64,000 nucleotides of DNA from Wohlfahrtiimonas larvae (GTDB taxonomy: Bacteria > Pseudomonadota > Gammaproteobacteria > Cardiobacteriales > Wohlfahrtiimonadaceae): positions 51,350-115,349 of the forward strand of contig NZ_BAABKE010000008.1 of the NCBI RefSeq assembly GCF_039543665.1. The letters are read 5' to 3'. Numbering within the stretch: position 1 is the stretch's first letter; every line of letters starts with the position of its first letter. Positions 7,880 through 16,150 of the stretch are shown piece by piece. The notes beneath the pieces were generated by a model. That model saw only the letters and a list, made by a program, of their open reading frames with translations, was not told the origin of the DNA and searched no databases. The translations under genes and the position numbers were made by a program.

Positions 7880-7910
7880 AAGGTTATCCACAGTAATTGT
7901 GAATAACCTT
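7880..7910. promoter_or_regulatory. inverted pair of consensus DnaA boxes / hairpin
   Basis: TTATCCACA (7884-7892, plus strand) and TTATTCACA (7898-7906, minus strand) both match the TTATNCACA DnaA-box consensus and face each other five bases apart. They are embedded in a larger inverted repeat AAGGTTAT/ATAACCTT. The hairpin also lies 12 bases after the acyltransferase stop and could simply be a terminator, although only a weak T-rich tract follows. Confidence 0.45.
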
Positions 7911-8035
7911 AATCTTTATTTGCGCTTATTTGGCCAAAATTCAGTACCTAAATTTAATATTTTTGGTAGAGATCACTGATACTAGTGACTAACTATTTGT
8001 TGAACTAAATGATCATTTCAATAAAAATATAATAT

Positions 8036-8527
8036 TTATCCACCTGAACAGCAAGAGTTCGTCGGTGTTGTTGTAAACTTGCGCTCTTCTTTTTTACAGT
8101 TACAGTTTTTACAGGTACATGTGCCAGGCGGGCAATCACAGATCACTTCTTCAACTGCAAATTCTTCTTTTGCGGCTAATGCTTGTTGAATCATTTCAAT
8201 GTCTTCAAAAGACAATACGCGATTTTCAATCATTTCCACAATGCGTTTCCCCACTTTACGAGAACATAAATGGCCGGAGGTTTCCACTTGCTTACGCGTT
8301 CGATCTTCTTCAGCAATGGTTGGGAAATAAACATTGAAACGCCCACGTTTACGAATACCCACAACCCCCTTACGGACAAGTCGAGACAGCATCACTTGAA
8401 TAGTATTGGCTTGCCAATCGGTTGTTTCACTCAAAATAGTGACAACTTCTTGACTCGTTGCTTGATTTTGCGACCATAATACCTGCATGATGGTGTATTC
8501 TGATTGTGAAATTTTATTGGATGCCAT
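8036..8527 (-). CDS. BlaI/MecI/CopY-family repressor with Cys-rich metal tail
   Basis: A 163-residue protein. Residues 1-75 form the winged-helix of the BlaI/MecI/CopY family (SEYTIMQVLWSQNQATSQEV, then TIQVMLSRLVRKG). The C-terminus holds CDCPPGTCTCKNCNC, a C-x-C-x4-C-x-C-x2-C-x-C array like the copper/zinc site of Enterococcus CopY, and then a further SCCSGG end. Such proteins release DNA when Cu(I) replaces Zn(II) in the cluster. CopY is mainly known from Firmicutes, so its presence here is unusual. The next genes rightward deal with copper, which supports a copper sensor. I could not find the canonical TACAnnTGTA operator in its own promoter, so its target is unknown. Confidence 0.8.
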   Translation of the reverse strand: MASNKISQSEYTIMQVLWSQNQATSQEVVTILSETTDWQANTIQVMLSRLVRKGVVGIRKRGRFNVYFPTIAEEDRTRKQVETSGHLCSRKVGKRIVEMIENRVLSFEDIEMIQQALAAKEEFAVEEVICDCPPGTCTCKNCNCKKEERKFTTTPTNSCCSGG

Positions 8528-8651
8528 TTTTTCCCTTTAAATTAATTGAATTATGAATCCATGGGCTAATTATAGACTAAATTGGATGAAGAAAGGGGCT
8601 TGTGTTGATTGAGTGTTATTTATGATTATAAAATCTTTTAAGAAAATTTTA

Positions 8652-9359
8652 ATGTCTGATGATCAGGTTTTGCCAATGTATCAAAAGATCAAAGAGCATA
8701 TTTTAGAGCATATTGCTAATGGTGATTGGCAACCTAATCAAAAATTGCCCTCTGAAAATGAAATTTCAGCGATTTTAAACATCAGTAGAATGACTGTGAA
8801 CCGTGCCTTTAAAGAATTAACAGAAGAAGGATATTTATTTAGAGAAAAAGGGGCAGGAACATTTGTTGCAACACCTTTCCAGTTAAACCCATTTTTTGAA
8901 TTAATACCTATTGCACAAGAGATTGCAATAGAAGGTCGAAAGTTTTCAACTGAAATTATTAAGATGAACGTTGTAGAAAATTTAGAAAGGCATGAGCTTC
9001 ATTTTTATGATGTGGATCAAGAAAAAGTGTTTTATAGTGAAATCATTTATTTGAGTGAAGGTATCCCTATTCAGTTTGAAAAGCGTTATGTACTAGCGTC
9101 TTTTGCGCCAAACTATCTAAAAGAACAGTTTAAGCGCGACTGTTCTACAACATATTTACAAAAATTATCGACGGTTTTATCGCAAAAACATACATTAGAA
9201 GCCGTAATTCCTGATGAAAAATTACGCACTATATTAAAGGTTGATGATCACGTTGCTTGTTTCAAAATATGTGAAAAATTACAGTATAAAAATAAACTGA
9301 TCAGCTATGCAGAGCAGTATTATCCGGCTTCTCGGTATAAGTTCCATAGTAAAATATAA
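8652..9359 (+). CDS. GntR-family regulator, HutC subfamily
   Basis: A 235-residue regulator with an N-terminal GntR winged helix (PMYQKIKEHIL, KLPSENEISAILNISRMTV, GAGTFVATPF) and a C-terminal UTRA effector domain (about residues 80-235). Length and layout fit HutC/FarR-type regulators. I prefer the ATG at 8652, since family members start just before the PMYQ helix; GTG 8613 or ATG 8622 would add 10-13 residues. It precedes the copper gene cluster in the same direction. An 18-base palindrome in the next promoter has the TTGTATATACAA core typical of HutC-group operators, so this protein is the likely regulator of that promoter. The effector is unknown. Confidence 0.82.
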   Translation: MSDDQVLPMYQKIKEHILEHIANGDWQPNQKLPSENEISAILNISRMTVNRAFKELTEEGYLFREKGAGTFVATPFQLNPFFELIPIAQEIAIEGRKFSTEIIKMNVVENLERHELHFYDVDQEKVFYSEIIYLSEGIPIQFEKRYVLASFAPNYLKEQFKRDCSTTYLQKLSTVLSQKHTLEAVIPDEKLRTILKVDDHVACFKICEKLQYKNKLISYAEQYYPASRYKFHSKI

Positions 9360-9492
9360 AAAAATTTTTCTAGTAAATTATTTGTAGATATTGATTAATA
9401 ATTATGTCAAGTATGACTGTATTATTTGAAATTCTCTAATCAAGCCTCTTTATTATTATTTTTATTAGCGTTAGACTATATACATAATTTTC

Positions 9493-9510
9493 AACTTGTA
9501 TATACAAGTT
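9493..9510. promoter_or_regulatory. 18-bp palindromic operator (HutC-type)
   Basis: AACTTGTATATACAAGTT is a perfect palindrome 22 bases before the ATG of the copper-type membrane protein gene. The core TTGTATATACAA matches the known preference of HutC-like GntR regulators, one of which is encoded 134 bases upstream. Confidence 0.6.
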
Positions 9511-9532
9511 ATAAAGTAATAAAGGGAGTCTT

Positions 9533-10402
9533 ATGATTGATATTGCGTTGCTCACAGCTGTTTTTGTTGTGGGGTTTAATGGTTCTTTGCATTGTTTTGG
9601 TATGTGTGGGCCTGTTGTTGGTATTTTGGGAATGAATACAGAAGCTAAAGGCAATGGCAGAAAAATTGGTGCAGCATTATGTTATAACTTAGGTCGAATC
9701 ACAACCTACATGCTGCTTGGCGTAATTGCAATGTTATTAAGTGTTGCAATGAAGGACCTTAAGCCATTACAAATTGTGATTCGTTATTTTGCTGGCATTG
9801 TGATGCTATTTGTGGCGTTGCAATTGATTGGCTTTCCTCAATTTTTAGCATTCATTGAAAAACCAATGAGTAAATTGTCACGTCCGATTTCAAAATTAAC
9901 GCGTAAATTTTTCCCAATTAAATCATTTTTTGGAGCTTATATTGCAGGCTTGGCATGGGGATTATTGCCATGTGGCATGGTTTACATGGCATTTGCGATG
10001 AGTTTAGGTGCTGAAAATGCAGTAACTGCACCATTAGTCATGTTGTTTTTTGGTTTAGGCACATTACCTATGATGATCACATTAAGTATTTCAGGCAACT
10101 TCTTTGGCAGTTTCTTCTCTTCTCCAAAAGCACGTAAATTAGCAGGTTTAATTGTTTTATTGATGACAGTATTTTATATGGGATCAATGCTTATGAATGA
10201 CTTAGGTAAAGGTGGCATGAATCATGGTAGTCATGGCGAAATGAATCACGCAGAAATGGATCACAGTACAATGGATCATTCTAAGATGGATATGCCTGCA
10301 ATGGATCATAGCCAAATGGACCATTCACAAATGAACCATGCAGAAATGGATCACAGTACGATGGACCACTCACAGATGGACCATTCAAACATGCAGCACT
10401 GA
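9533..10402 (+). CDS. TauE/SafE (DsbD_2)-type membrane protein with His/Met-rich tail
   Basis: A 289-residue protein with about six membrane helices of the sulfite-exporter TauE/SafE superfamily, in the cytochrome-oxidase/copper subgroup marked by HCFGMCGPVVG near residue 22 and LLPCGMVY near 145. After the last helix comes a tail of about 55 residues built from repeats of the form M-D-H-S-x-M-D-H-S, a low-affinity copper-binding type also found in CopA/CopB/PcoA proteins. GGGAG precedes the ATG. It is followed by a TonB-dependent copper receptor. The likely role is copper handling across the inner membrane rather than sulfite export; direction of transport cannot be read. Confidence 0.75.
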   Translation: MIDIALLTAVFVVGFNGSLHCFGMCGPVVGILGMNTEAKGNGRKIGAALCYNLGRITTYMLLGVIAMLLSVAMKDLKPLQIVIRYFAGIVMLFVALQLIGFPQFLAFIEKPMSKLSRPISKLTRKFFPIKSFFGAYIAGLAWGLLPCGMVYMAFAMSLGAENAVTAPLVMLFFGLGTLPMMITLSISGNFFGSFFSSPKARKLAGLIVLLMTVFYMGSMLMNDLGKGGMNHGSHGEMNHAEMDHSTMDHSKMDMPAMDHSQMDHSQMNHAEMDHSTMDHSQMDHSNMQH

Positions 10403-10411
10403 GCAAATTAA

Positions 10412-10445
10412 TAATCTAGGAATATTGGGTGATATTCCTAGATTA
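10412..10445. terminator. strong hairpin between copper membrane protein and oprC-like gene
   Basis: A perfect 14-base stem (10412-10425 and 10432-10445, TAATCTAGGAATAT and its complement) has a six-base loop TGGGTG. It is followed by AAAA rather than a T-run on the coding strand, so it may attenuate or process the transcript between the two genes instead of ending it. Confidence 0.6.
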
Positions 10446-10479
10446 AAACATCGCTGATCATAACCCCCAAGGAGAAATC

Positions 10480-12465
10480 ATGAAACAAAAAGCGCTATTT
10501 TTAGCGGTTTTAGGCATCCTTATGCCCGAAATTTATGCAGAAGAAACACTTGCAGCATTGGATGATATTCAGGTCATTGCAAAGATTTCAAATCAACCCA
10601 ATATTCAAACCATTAATACCAAAGAAGCAATTCAACCAATGCCGGCACAAGATGGTGCTGAATTATTAAAATTGATCCCTAACTTAAGCGTTGCTAGAAA
10701 AGGCGGTGGTGGCGGTGAACCTGTATTCCGTGGTTTGGGTGGTTCGCGCTTAAAAATATTAAGCAATGACGCAATGATTTTGGGTGGTTGTGGCGGACGA
10801 ATGGATCCCCCCACTGCTTATATTTATCCTGAATCTTATGATGAAGTTGTTTTTATTAAAGGCCCACAATCTGTGCAGTATGGTCCGGGTAATATTGCAG
10901 GCGTTGCAAGATTTGTGAGAAATGATATTAAATTGGATGAATTCACCACAAAGTTTAGTGGATCAATAATGGGCGGATCATATGATCGCTTAGAATCCTA
11001 TGCAGATGCCATCATTGGTAATCAATGGGGATATATTCACGCTAACGGCACATATAATAAATCCAATGATTATAAAGATGGATCAGGCGATAAAATTCAT
11101 TCTGAATATAAACGCTCTAGCCAAACGATTGAATTAGGTTTAACCCCGACAAAAGATACTTTGATTGAATTGGGCTATGATCGTAGCCGTGGTCATACAT
11201 TCTATGCGGATAGAATGATGGATGGCACAAAGTTTGATCGTGACAGTTGGCGCTTAAAGGTTAAGCAAGAAAATATCTCTGAATGGCTAACAAAATTACA
11301 GTTTGAATATAGCCATAATAAGATTGATCATGTGATGGATAACTATACTTATCGCACAGTGATGCCAAATAAAATGGGCAAAAAAATGTATGCATTGAGT
11401 AATCCTGCACGCACAACACAAACAGCCAAGTTGTTTGCAGAATTATCTTTGGGCGATACTGAAACAGTTTTGGGTATGGATTGGTTTGCGGATCGTCATA
11501 AATTACGCATGACAGGGATGAAACCCAATTTACTCGAAGTTCAAAATTATAAAAATATGCCTTATCAGTTGAATCAAAAATTTAAAAATATTGGTATTTT
11601 TGCGGAAACTTCATGGTTTATAACGGATGACCAAAAATTGGTTGTCGGTTATCGTCATGATCGTAATGATGCTAAATATAATCCTAATTTTGGCAAAGGC
11701 AAAGATATTGCACTCAATGCATTATCGAAACGTTATAACTTAGATTCAGCATTTATTCGCTATGAACATGCAGTGAATGATTGGTTGTTCCATGCAGGTT
11801 ATGGTATGGCGCAACGCTCACCTGATTTCTGGGAAAGAAGTCGAATGGACGGTGAAAATGTTAAAAAAGAGACAAATCATGAAATTGATTTTGGTTTCTT
11901 GTATAACACAGATACCTTGGCAGTTTCCACTACAGTATTTGCGAGTAAAATGAAAGATTACATCCTAATTGATCAAGGGCAGGCTCGTAATATTGATGCG
12001 GATCGTTATGGTGCAGAGGCTCAAGTACAATGGAATTTTGCACAGAATTGGAATGTAAGTAGTAGCTTAGCTTATACATACGGTAAAAATAAAACAGATC
12101 ATAGAGCCTTGGCACAAATCGCCCCATTAGAATGGAATACGAGTTTAAACTGGAGCAATGAAACGTTCAGTGCAGGAGCAGTTTGGCATGTTGTGAATTC
12201 ACAGCATCGTTATGCAGAGGGGCAAGGCAATATCTTTGGTGCGGATTCTGGTCCGGGTGCGGGTTTTGGCATATTGTCATTGAATGCATCATGGAAAGTT
12301 AAAAATGAATTCACATTGTTAGCGGGTGTGGATAATGTTTTTGATAAGAATTATTCAGAGTTTATCAGCCGTTCTGCTTATGACATTTATCCTTATGAGG
12401 CTAGTAAATTTAGAGTGAATGAACCAGGTCGACGTTTTTGGGTACGCATGAATGTGAGCCTCTAA
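10480..12465 (+). CDS. oprC: TonB-dependent copper receptor (OprC/NosA family)
   Basis: A 661-residue outer-membrane receptor with a signal peptide (residues 1-20, cleavage after EIYA), a plug domain (about 35-150) and a 22-strand-type barrel ending in RFWVRMNVSL with terminal aromatic/hydrophobic residues. The plug carries GGCGGRMDPPTAYIYPE, the hallmark of the OprC/NosA copper group; the Cys-x3-Met in it corresponds to the copper ligands of Pseudomonas OprC. AAGGAG lies seven bases before the ATG. The tonB gene follows after four bases, so receptor and energiser are co-transcribed. The role is high-affinity copper import to the periplasm. Confidence 0.88.
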   Translation: MKQKALFLAVLGILMPEIYAEETLAALDDIQVIAKISNQPNIQTINTKEAIQPMPAQDGAELLKLIPNLSVARKGGGGGEPVFRGLGGSRLKILSNDAMILGGCGGRMDPPTAYIYPESYDEVVFIKGPQSVQYGPGNIAGVARFVRNDIKLDEFTTKFSGSIMGGSYDRLESYADAIIGNQWGYIHANGTYNKSNDYKDGSGDKIHSEYKRSSQTIELGLTPTKDTLIELGYDRSRGHTFYADRMMDGTKFDRDSWRLKVKQENISEWLTKLQFEYSHNKIDHVMDNYTYRTVMPNKMGKKMYALSNPARTTQTAKLFAELSLGDTETVLGMDWFADRHKLRMTGMKPNLLEVQNYKNMPYQLNQKFKNIGIFAETSWFITDDQKLVVGYRHDRNDAKYNPNFGKGKDIALNALSKRYNLDSAFIRYEHAVNDWLFHAGYGMAQRSPDFWERSRMDGENVKKETNHEIDFGFLYNTDTLAVSTTVFASKMKDYILIDQGQARNIDADRYGAEAQVQWNFAQNWNVSSSLAYTYGKNKTDHRALAQIAPLEWNTSLNWSNETFSAGAVWHVVNSQHRYAEGQGNIFGADSGPGAGFGILSLNASWKVKNEFTLLAGVDNVFDKNYSEFISRSAYDIYPYEASKFRVNEPGRRFWVRMNVSL

Positions 12466-12469
12466 GATT

Positions 12470-13150
12470 ATGTTTAAAATCTCTAATATTGTGCTGTTTG
12501 TGATTGTTGCGCTTGGCCATTGCGGTATTATCTATATTGTTTTGAGTTCCCCCGAAAAACAGTATGAACAAAAGCTAGTAATTGCAGGCACAATATTAGA
12601 GATGACAGTTTTAAATGTTATGGAAGCAGCGCCACCTGAAGAAAAAGTGGTGGAACAAACAAAAGAAGCACCGAAAATATTAACGACAGAAAAAAGTGAT
12701 GTGGAGATTGATAATCCCGTTGAATCATTGAAAGAAAAAGTCATTCAAGCGCCTGTTAAACCCAAAATCGTGCCGAAAAAGAATATCGCTAACCAAAATA
12801 GAAATAAAAATACCGCACAAATTCAGCCTAAAAAAGCCGGGCAAGCCATACAATCACAAGCCTTTATGGCGCCAACCCATGAAGGCAAGGCTCTCGGCAA
12901 TCGTAAACCGAAATACCCTGAATTATCGCTTCGGCGTAAAGAAGAAGGCAGGGTGACATTGAAGGCAAAAGTATTGGCTTCAGGTAGAGCAGAGTCAGTA
13001 TCAATCCATAAAAGTAGCGGTTATCCAAGGTTGGATAATGCTGCCCAAAAAGCTGCACAAAATTATAGATATAAACCTGCTGAACAAAATGGGCAAAAAG
13101 TCAGTTATGATTATTTTTTCACGGTGACGTTTAGTATTAAAAACATGTGA
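12470..13150 (+). CDS. energy transducer TonB
   Basis: A 226-residue protein with one N-terminal membrane helix (residues 5-27), a Pro/Lys/Glu-rich periplasmic spacer (about 50-130) and a TonB C-terminal domain from KYPELSLRRKEEGRVT to the end, including the conserved SSGYPRLDNAA and YRYKPAEQNG. It couples the proton-motive force, via ExbB/ExbD, to outer-membrane receptors. ExbBD is not encoded nearby, so it must borrow a complex from elsewhere. Direct linkage to the OprC-like receptor suggests a dedicated TonB. Start at 12470, four bases after the receptor stop. Confidence 0.87.
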   Translation: MFKISNIVLFVIVALGHCGIIYIVLSSPEKQYEQKLVIAGTILEMTVLNVMEAAPPEEKVVEQTKEAPKILTTEKSDVEIDNPVESLKEKVIQAPVKPKIVPKKNIANQNRNKNTAQIQPKKAGQAIQSQAFMAPTHEGKALGNRKPKYPELSLRRKEEGRVTLKAKVLASGRAESVSIHKSSGYPRLDNAAQKAAQNYRYKPAEQNGQKVSYDYFFTVTFSIKNM

Positions 13151-13277
13151 ATTTTTCATTCATATACTTATGTTTTCCATATATTTTAAATTTAAGTTAC
13201 CAAAAGTAACTTTTTCTCAAAAATTCCTCTATACTAATCACATTCATAATTAGATTGTCATACTAAGAGAGGAACTT

Positions 13278-13697
13278 ATGGCTTCATTTTTTTCATTGAC
13301 CGCATTATTGGGCGGTTTACTTATTGGCTTAGCAGCCATGATCTATTTTCTGTTTTTAGGCAGGGTGATGGGCGTGAGCGGGATTTTAAGCACAACCTTG
13401 AGCCGTCATGGCTTTACGGTATGGCGTGCACTTTTCATTGTGGGCATTTTAATTTCACCGTGGATTTATAGCCTATTTGCAGAAGTTCCTGTCGCTGAAT
13501 TAACCAATAATAAAATGTTATTGATCATTGGCGGATTATTAGTGGGCTTAGGCGCAGGGTTAAGTTCAGGGTGTACAAGTGGGCACTCCATTTGTGGGAT
13601 TGCGCGATTATCGCCAAGTTCAGTAGTGGTCACAATGATCTTTATGGTTGCAGGTGGTGTTTCTGTCTTCATTGTTAAACATTTATTAGGATTATAA
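13278..13697 (+). CDS. YeeE/YedE-family sulfur transport protein, first half
   Basis: A 139-residue protein with four hydrophobic helices. The segment GLSSGCTSGHSICGIARLSPSS holds the Cys-bearing GCTSGH motif of the YeeE/YedE family, where Cys residues relay thiosulfate or sulfide-type sulfur through the membrane. Together with the next gene it makes a split two-part version of this transporter (PmpA/PmpB arrangement). GAGAGGA precedes the ATG. The spacing to its partner is ten bases. The imported species (thiosulfate or a persulfide) cannot be decided from sequence. Confidence 0.83.
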   Translation: MASFFSLTALLGGLLIGLAAMIYFLFLGRVMGVSGILSTTLSRHGFTVWRALFIVGILISPWIYSLFAEVPVAELTNNKMLLIIGGLLVGLGAGLSSGCTSGHSICGIARLSPSSVVVTMIFMVAGGVSVFIVKHLLGL

Positions 13698-13707
13698 GGA
13701 GCACGTA

Positions 13708-14124
13708 ATGTACGCATTTATATCATTAATTGCAGGGATTATTTTTGGTTTAGGATTAATTTTATCAGGTATGGCAAATCCTTCTGTTGTTCAAGGTTTT
13801 TTAGATCCATTCGGTAATTGGAATCCTGCATTAATTTGGGTCATGGTGGGCGCTTTGGTGATGAGCTTTATTGCTGTCACAATTCTGAAAAAGCGCGGTA
13901 CAACATTATTGGGTGAAAGGCATCATCTACCCACAAATACACCAATGAACAAGCGCTTAATTATGGGTGGATTAATCTTTGGTGTAGGTTGGGGATTGGT
14001 GGGGATTTGCCCAGCACCTGCATTAGTTTTAGTGGGACAAGGTTTACCAGATGGCATTTTATTTGCCATCGCCATGATCATTGGTTTATTACTGCCTAGA
14101 TTTTTATTTAAAAAATCACATTAA
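13708..14124 (+). CDS. YeeE/YedE-family (DUF6691) sulfur transport protein, second half
   Basis: A 138-residue protein with four membrane helices, starting FISLIAGIIFGLGLILSGMA and containing the FGVGWGLVGICPAPALV segment with its conserved Cys, typical of the DUF6691 partner of YeeE/YedE half-proteins. AAGGAG lies six bases from the ATG. It is the second gene of the pair and converges on the LysR regulator gene, with which it overlaps by nine bases at the 3' ends. It is predicted to form a heteromeric transporter with the preceding protein. Confidence 0.82.
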   Translation: MYAFISLIAGIIFGLGLILSGMANPSVVQGFLDPFGNWNPALIWVMVGALVMSFIAVTILKKRGTTLLGERHHLPTNTPMNKRLIMGGLIFGVGWGLVGICPAPALVLVGQGLPDGILFAIAMIIGLLLPRFLFKKSH

Positions 14125-14997
14125 TTTGTGGGATTGAATGAACTGAATGAATTGCTGAATCGGAGGAGAAAGATATTTCTCCTTTGCATGCACGATATTG
14201 AAGTTTCTGAAATATTGATCTTCAATATTGAGTTGTACTAAATGATCCTTATAAAAGGGATTATCCAAACATGCTTTAGAGATAAAAGTAACGCCTAATT
14301 GATTGAATATACTCAATAAAATCGCATCGAATGAATTTAAGATAAGATACTCAAAAGGCTGATGAAAATGGATAGCTAATTGATGATCAAAAAACTTTCG
14401 GCTTGCGGAGTTGGCTTCTCGTAATATCCAGCGCTCTTGGTTCAGTTGCTCATAACTCACAGATTCTAATTGTGCTAAAGGATGATGAATGGATGCAACA
14501 ATCACCATTTCATCTTTCTGCCAAAACTCATGTTGCAATGATGAATCAATGGCAGAGCTTTCTAAAAGGGCGATATCCAATTCAAAACGAGTCAATAATT
14601 CTTGAATGGAATGAACGTTTTCAATAATAACTTCAGGTAGCCAATGATGTTGTGTTTCAAATTGTTGCAATAAGTTGGGTAAGAAAAATGAACCAATGGA
14701 TTTGGTACAACCAATCGTAATTTTGGGTGTAGATTGATGAAGGCTAAATTCATCTTCTATGAATTTCATACGATTTAATATTTCATCGGCTAATGGGATT
14801 AATGTTCTGCCTGCTTGATTGAGATAAAGTCGTGAATTTTTACGATCAAAAATAGGCTCGCCTAACTGAATTTCTAGTTCTGCTAAGCTTTGTGATAAAG
14901 CACCCTTCGTCATATTAATAACATCGGCAGCAGCCGTCATATTACCGTGATTGACGATGGATAAAAATACTTTAAGTTGTTTGATTGTAATATTCAT
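14116..14997 (-). CDS. LysR-family transcriptional regulator
   Basis: A 293-residue LysR-type regulator: winged helix-turn-helix at residues 3-62 (ITIKQLKVFLSIVNHGNMT, GALSQSLAELEIQLGEPIFDR) and a substrate-binding effector domain at about 90-290. It is divergent from the TDT transporter gene at 15125 and convergent with the YeeE pair. A good inverted repeat just upstream of its start fits the usual T-N11-A autoregulatory operator. The usual LysR pattern, activation of the divergent neighbour plus repression of itself, suggests that it controls the TDT gene. The effector is unknown. Confidence 0.88.
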   Translation of the reverse strand: MNITIKQLKVFLSIVNHGNMTAAADVINMTKGALSQSLAELEIQLGEPIFDRKNSRLYLNQAGRTLIPLADEILNRMKFIEDEFSLHQSTPKITIGCTKSIGSFFLPNLLQQFETQHHWLPEVIIENVHSIQELLTRFELDIALLESSAIDSSLQHEFWQKDEMVIVASIHHPLAQLESVSYEQLNQERWILREANSASRKFFDHQLAIHFHQPFEYLILNSFDAILLSIFNQLGVTFISKACLDNPFYKDHLVQLNIEDQYFRNFNIVHAKEKYLSPPIQQFIQFIQSHKLM

Positions 14998-15014
14998 GTT
15001 TAGTTTCTCTAAAC
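14998..15014. promoter_or_regulatory. LysR-type inverted repeat GTTTAG-N5-CTAAAC
   Basis: A perfect six-base inverted repeat (14998-15003, 15009-15014) contains T-N11-A and touches the LysR start codon. Related AAAC/GTTT half-sites continue to about 15025. It is a candidate autoregulatory site. Confidence 0.5.
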
Positions 15015-15124
15015 GGTTTGTTTAAAATAACTCGATATACTAAACATAACAGTATCACTAAAATCAAGTTCGAGAGAGAAAATTTGAACTAAGTTGCACT
15101 GTAGGATTAAAATAGGGTAAAAAT

Positions 15125-16090
15125 ATGAAACGCTTTCATCAACAAATCAGAGAATTGCCAACGCCACTTGGTGGATTAGCTTTAGGGATAGCGAGCTTAG
15201 GCTGGTGCATGGAAAATGCATTGCCATTGCAAGGCTATGGGCAAATGATGGGTTCGATAATCGCAATTGTGATGATCGTTGCATTGCTTGGCCGTTTTAT
15301 CCTGCATCCTGATACTTTATGGAATGATTTAAAGCATCCTGTGTTGGGTAGCATTTTGCCAACATTTGCGATGGCAAGCATGGTGATTTCTAAAATGGTT
15401 GGTGATCATTTACCAAGTTTGGGCGTATTCATTTGGCTTACTGCGATTGTGATTCATTGTCTGTTTTTAATGATATTCGTTTATCACCGAGTTAAAAATT
15501 TTGAGATTCAGCATATTGTGCCAAGTTGGTTTATTCCGCCGATTGGTTTGATCGTTGCGGATGTGACATGCCCGAGTCCTGAATATTACGGCATTGCGAT
15601 TATATTATTAGTGATTGGCTTAAGTTGCTATGCCATTATGTTGCCGCTTGTGATTTATCGATTAATCTTTGTGAAAGAAATTCCCGATGCAGCAAAGCCA
15701 ACGATTGCGATTTTGGCAGCGCCAGCAAGTTTATCTTTGGCGGGTTATTTGAATGTCGTGAAAGAACCATCTTTATTGATCATTGCAATTTTATTGGGTG
15801 TTGCGATATTGATGACATTTATTGTGTACTGCGCACTGTTGAAATTGGTGAGATTACCTTTCACACCGGGATTTGCAGCTTTTACATTCCCATTAGTAAT
15901 TGGTGCAACGGCTTTATACAAATTGGCAGATTTAGCCAAGGCACATGAATTAACAGTGAAAATGAGCCATCAATTAAGAATCTTAGCCAATGTGGAATTA
16001 GCCATTGCTACACTTGTGATTTTATATGTGTGTGTTTGTTATTACAGTTTCTATTGCGTGAAAAGTAAAGAAGCATTACTCACTAACTGA
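15125..16090 (+). CDS. TDT-family transporter (TehA/SLAC1 type)
   Basis: A 321-residue polytopic protein with about ten hydrophobic helices, starting with the TDT-family opening LPTPLGGLALGIASLGW. The family includes tellurite-resistance TehA, malate transporters and the sulfite exporter Ssu1. Its placement beside YeeE/YedE proteins makes sulfite or another small anion plausible, but this is inference. It is divergent from the LysR gene and ends at a strong terminator. A weak AGGG lies upstream of the ATG at 15125. Confidence 0.85.
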   Translation: MKRFHQQIRELPTPLGGLALGIASLGWCMENALPLQGYGQMMGSIIAIVMIVALLGRFILHPDTLWNDLKHPVLGSILPTFAMASMVISKMVGDHLPSLGVFIWLTAIVIHCLFLMIFVYHRVKNFEIQHIVPSWFIPPIGLIVADVTCPSPEYYGIAIILLVIGLSCYAIMLPLVIYRLIFVKEIPDAAKPTIAILAAPASLSLAGYLNVVKEPSLLIIAILLGVAILMTFIVYCALLKLVRLPFTPGFAAFTFPLVIGATALYKLADLAKAHELTVKMSHQLRILANVELAIATLVILYVCVCYYSFYCVKSKEALLTN

Positions 16091-16106
16091 TGCATAATGA
16101 TCGAGC

Positions 16107-16135
16107 TAATCTCTCGCCCTCTGGGCGAGAGATTA
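16107..16135. terminator. bidirectional hairpin terminator
   Basis: A perfect 13-base stem (16107-16119 and 16123-16135) with core CTCTCGCCC/GGGCGAGAG and a TCT loop lies between the convergent TDT and EamA genes. The core resembles the hairpins at 3515 and 59639. Confidence 0.75.
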
Positions 16136-16150
16136 AATAAAATTTAAATA

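Noticed and set aside
15625..15948. 107-codon plus-strand frame in the TDT gene
   Set aside because: It is an alternative frame of the TDT transporter gene without a ribosome binding site and with composition unlike a protein.
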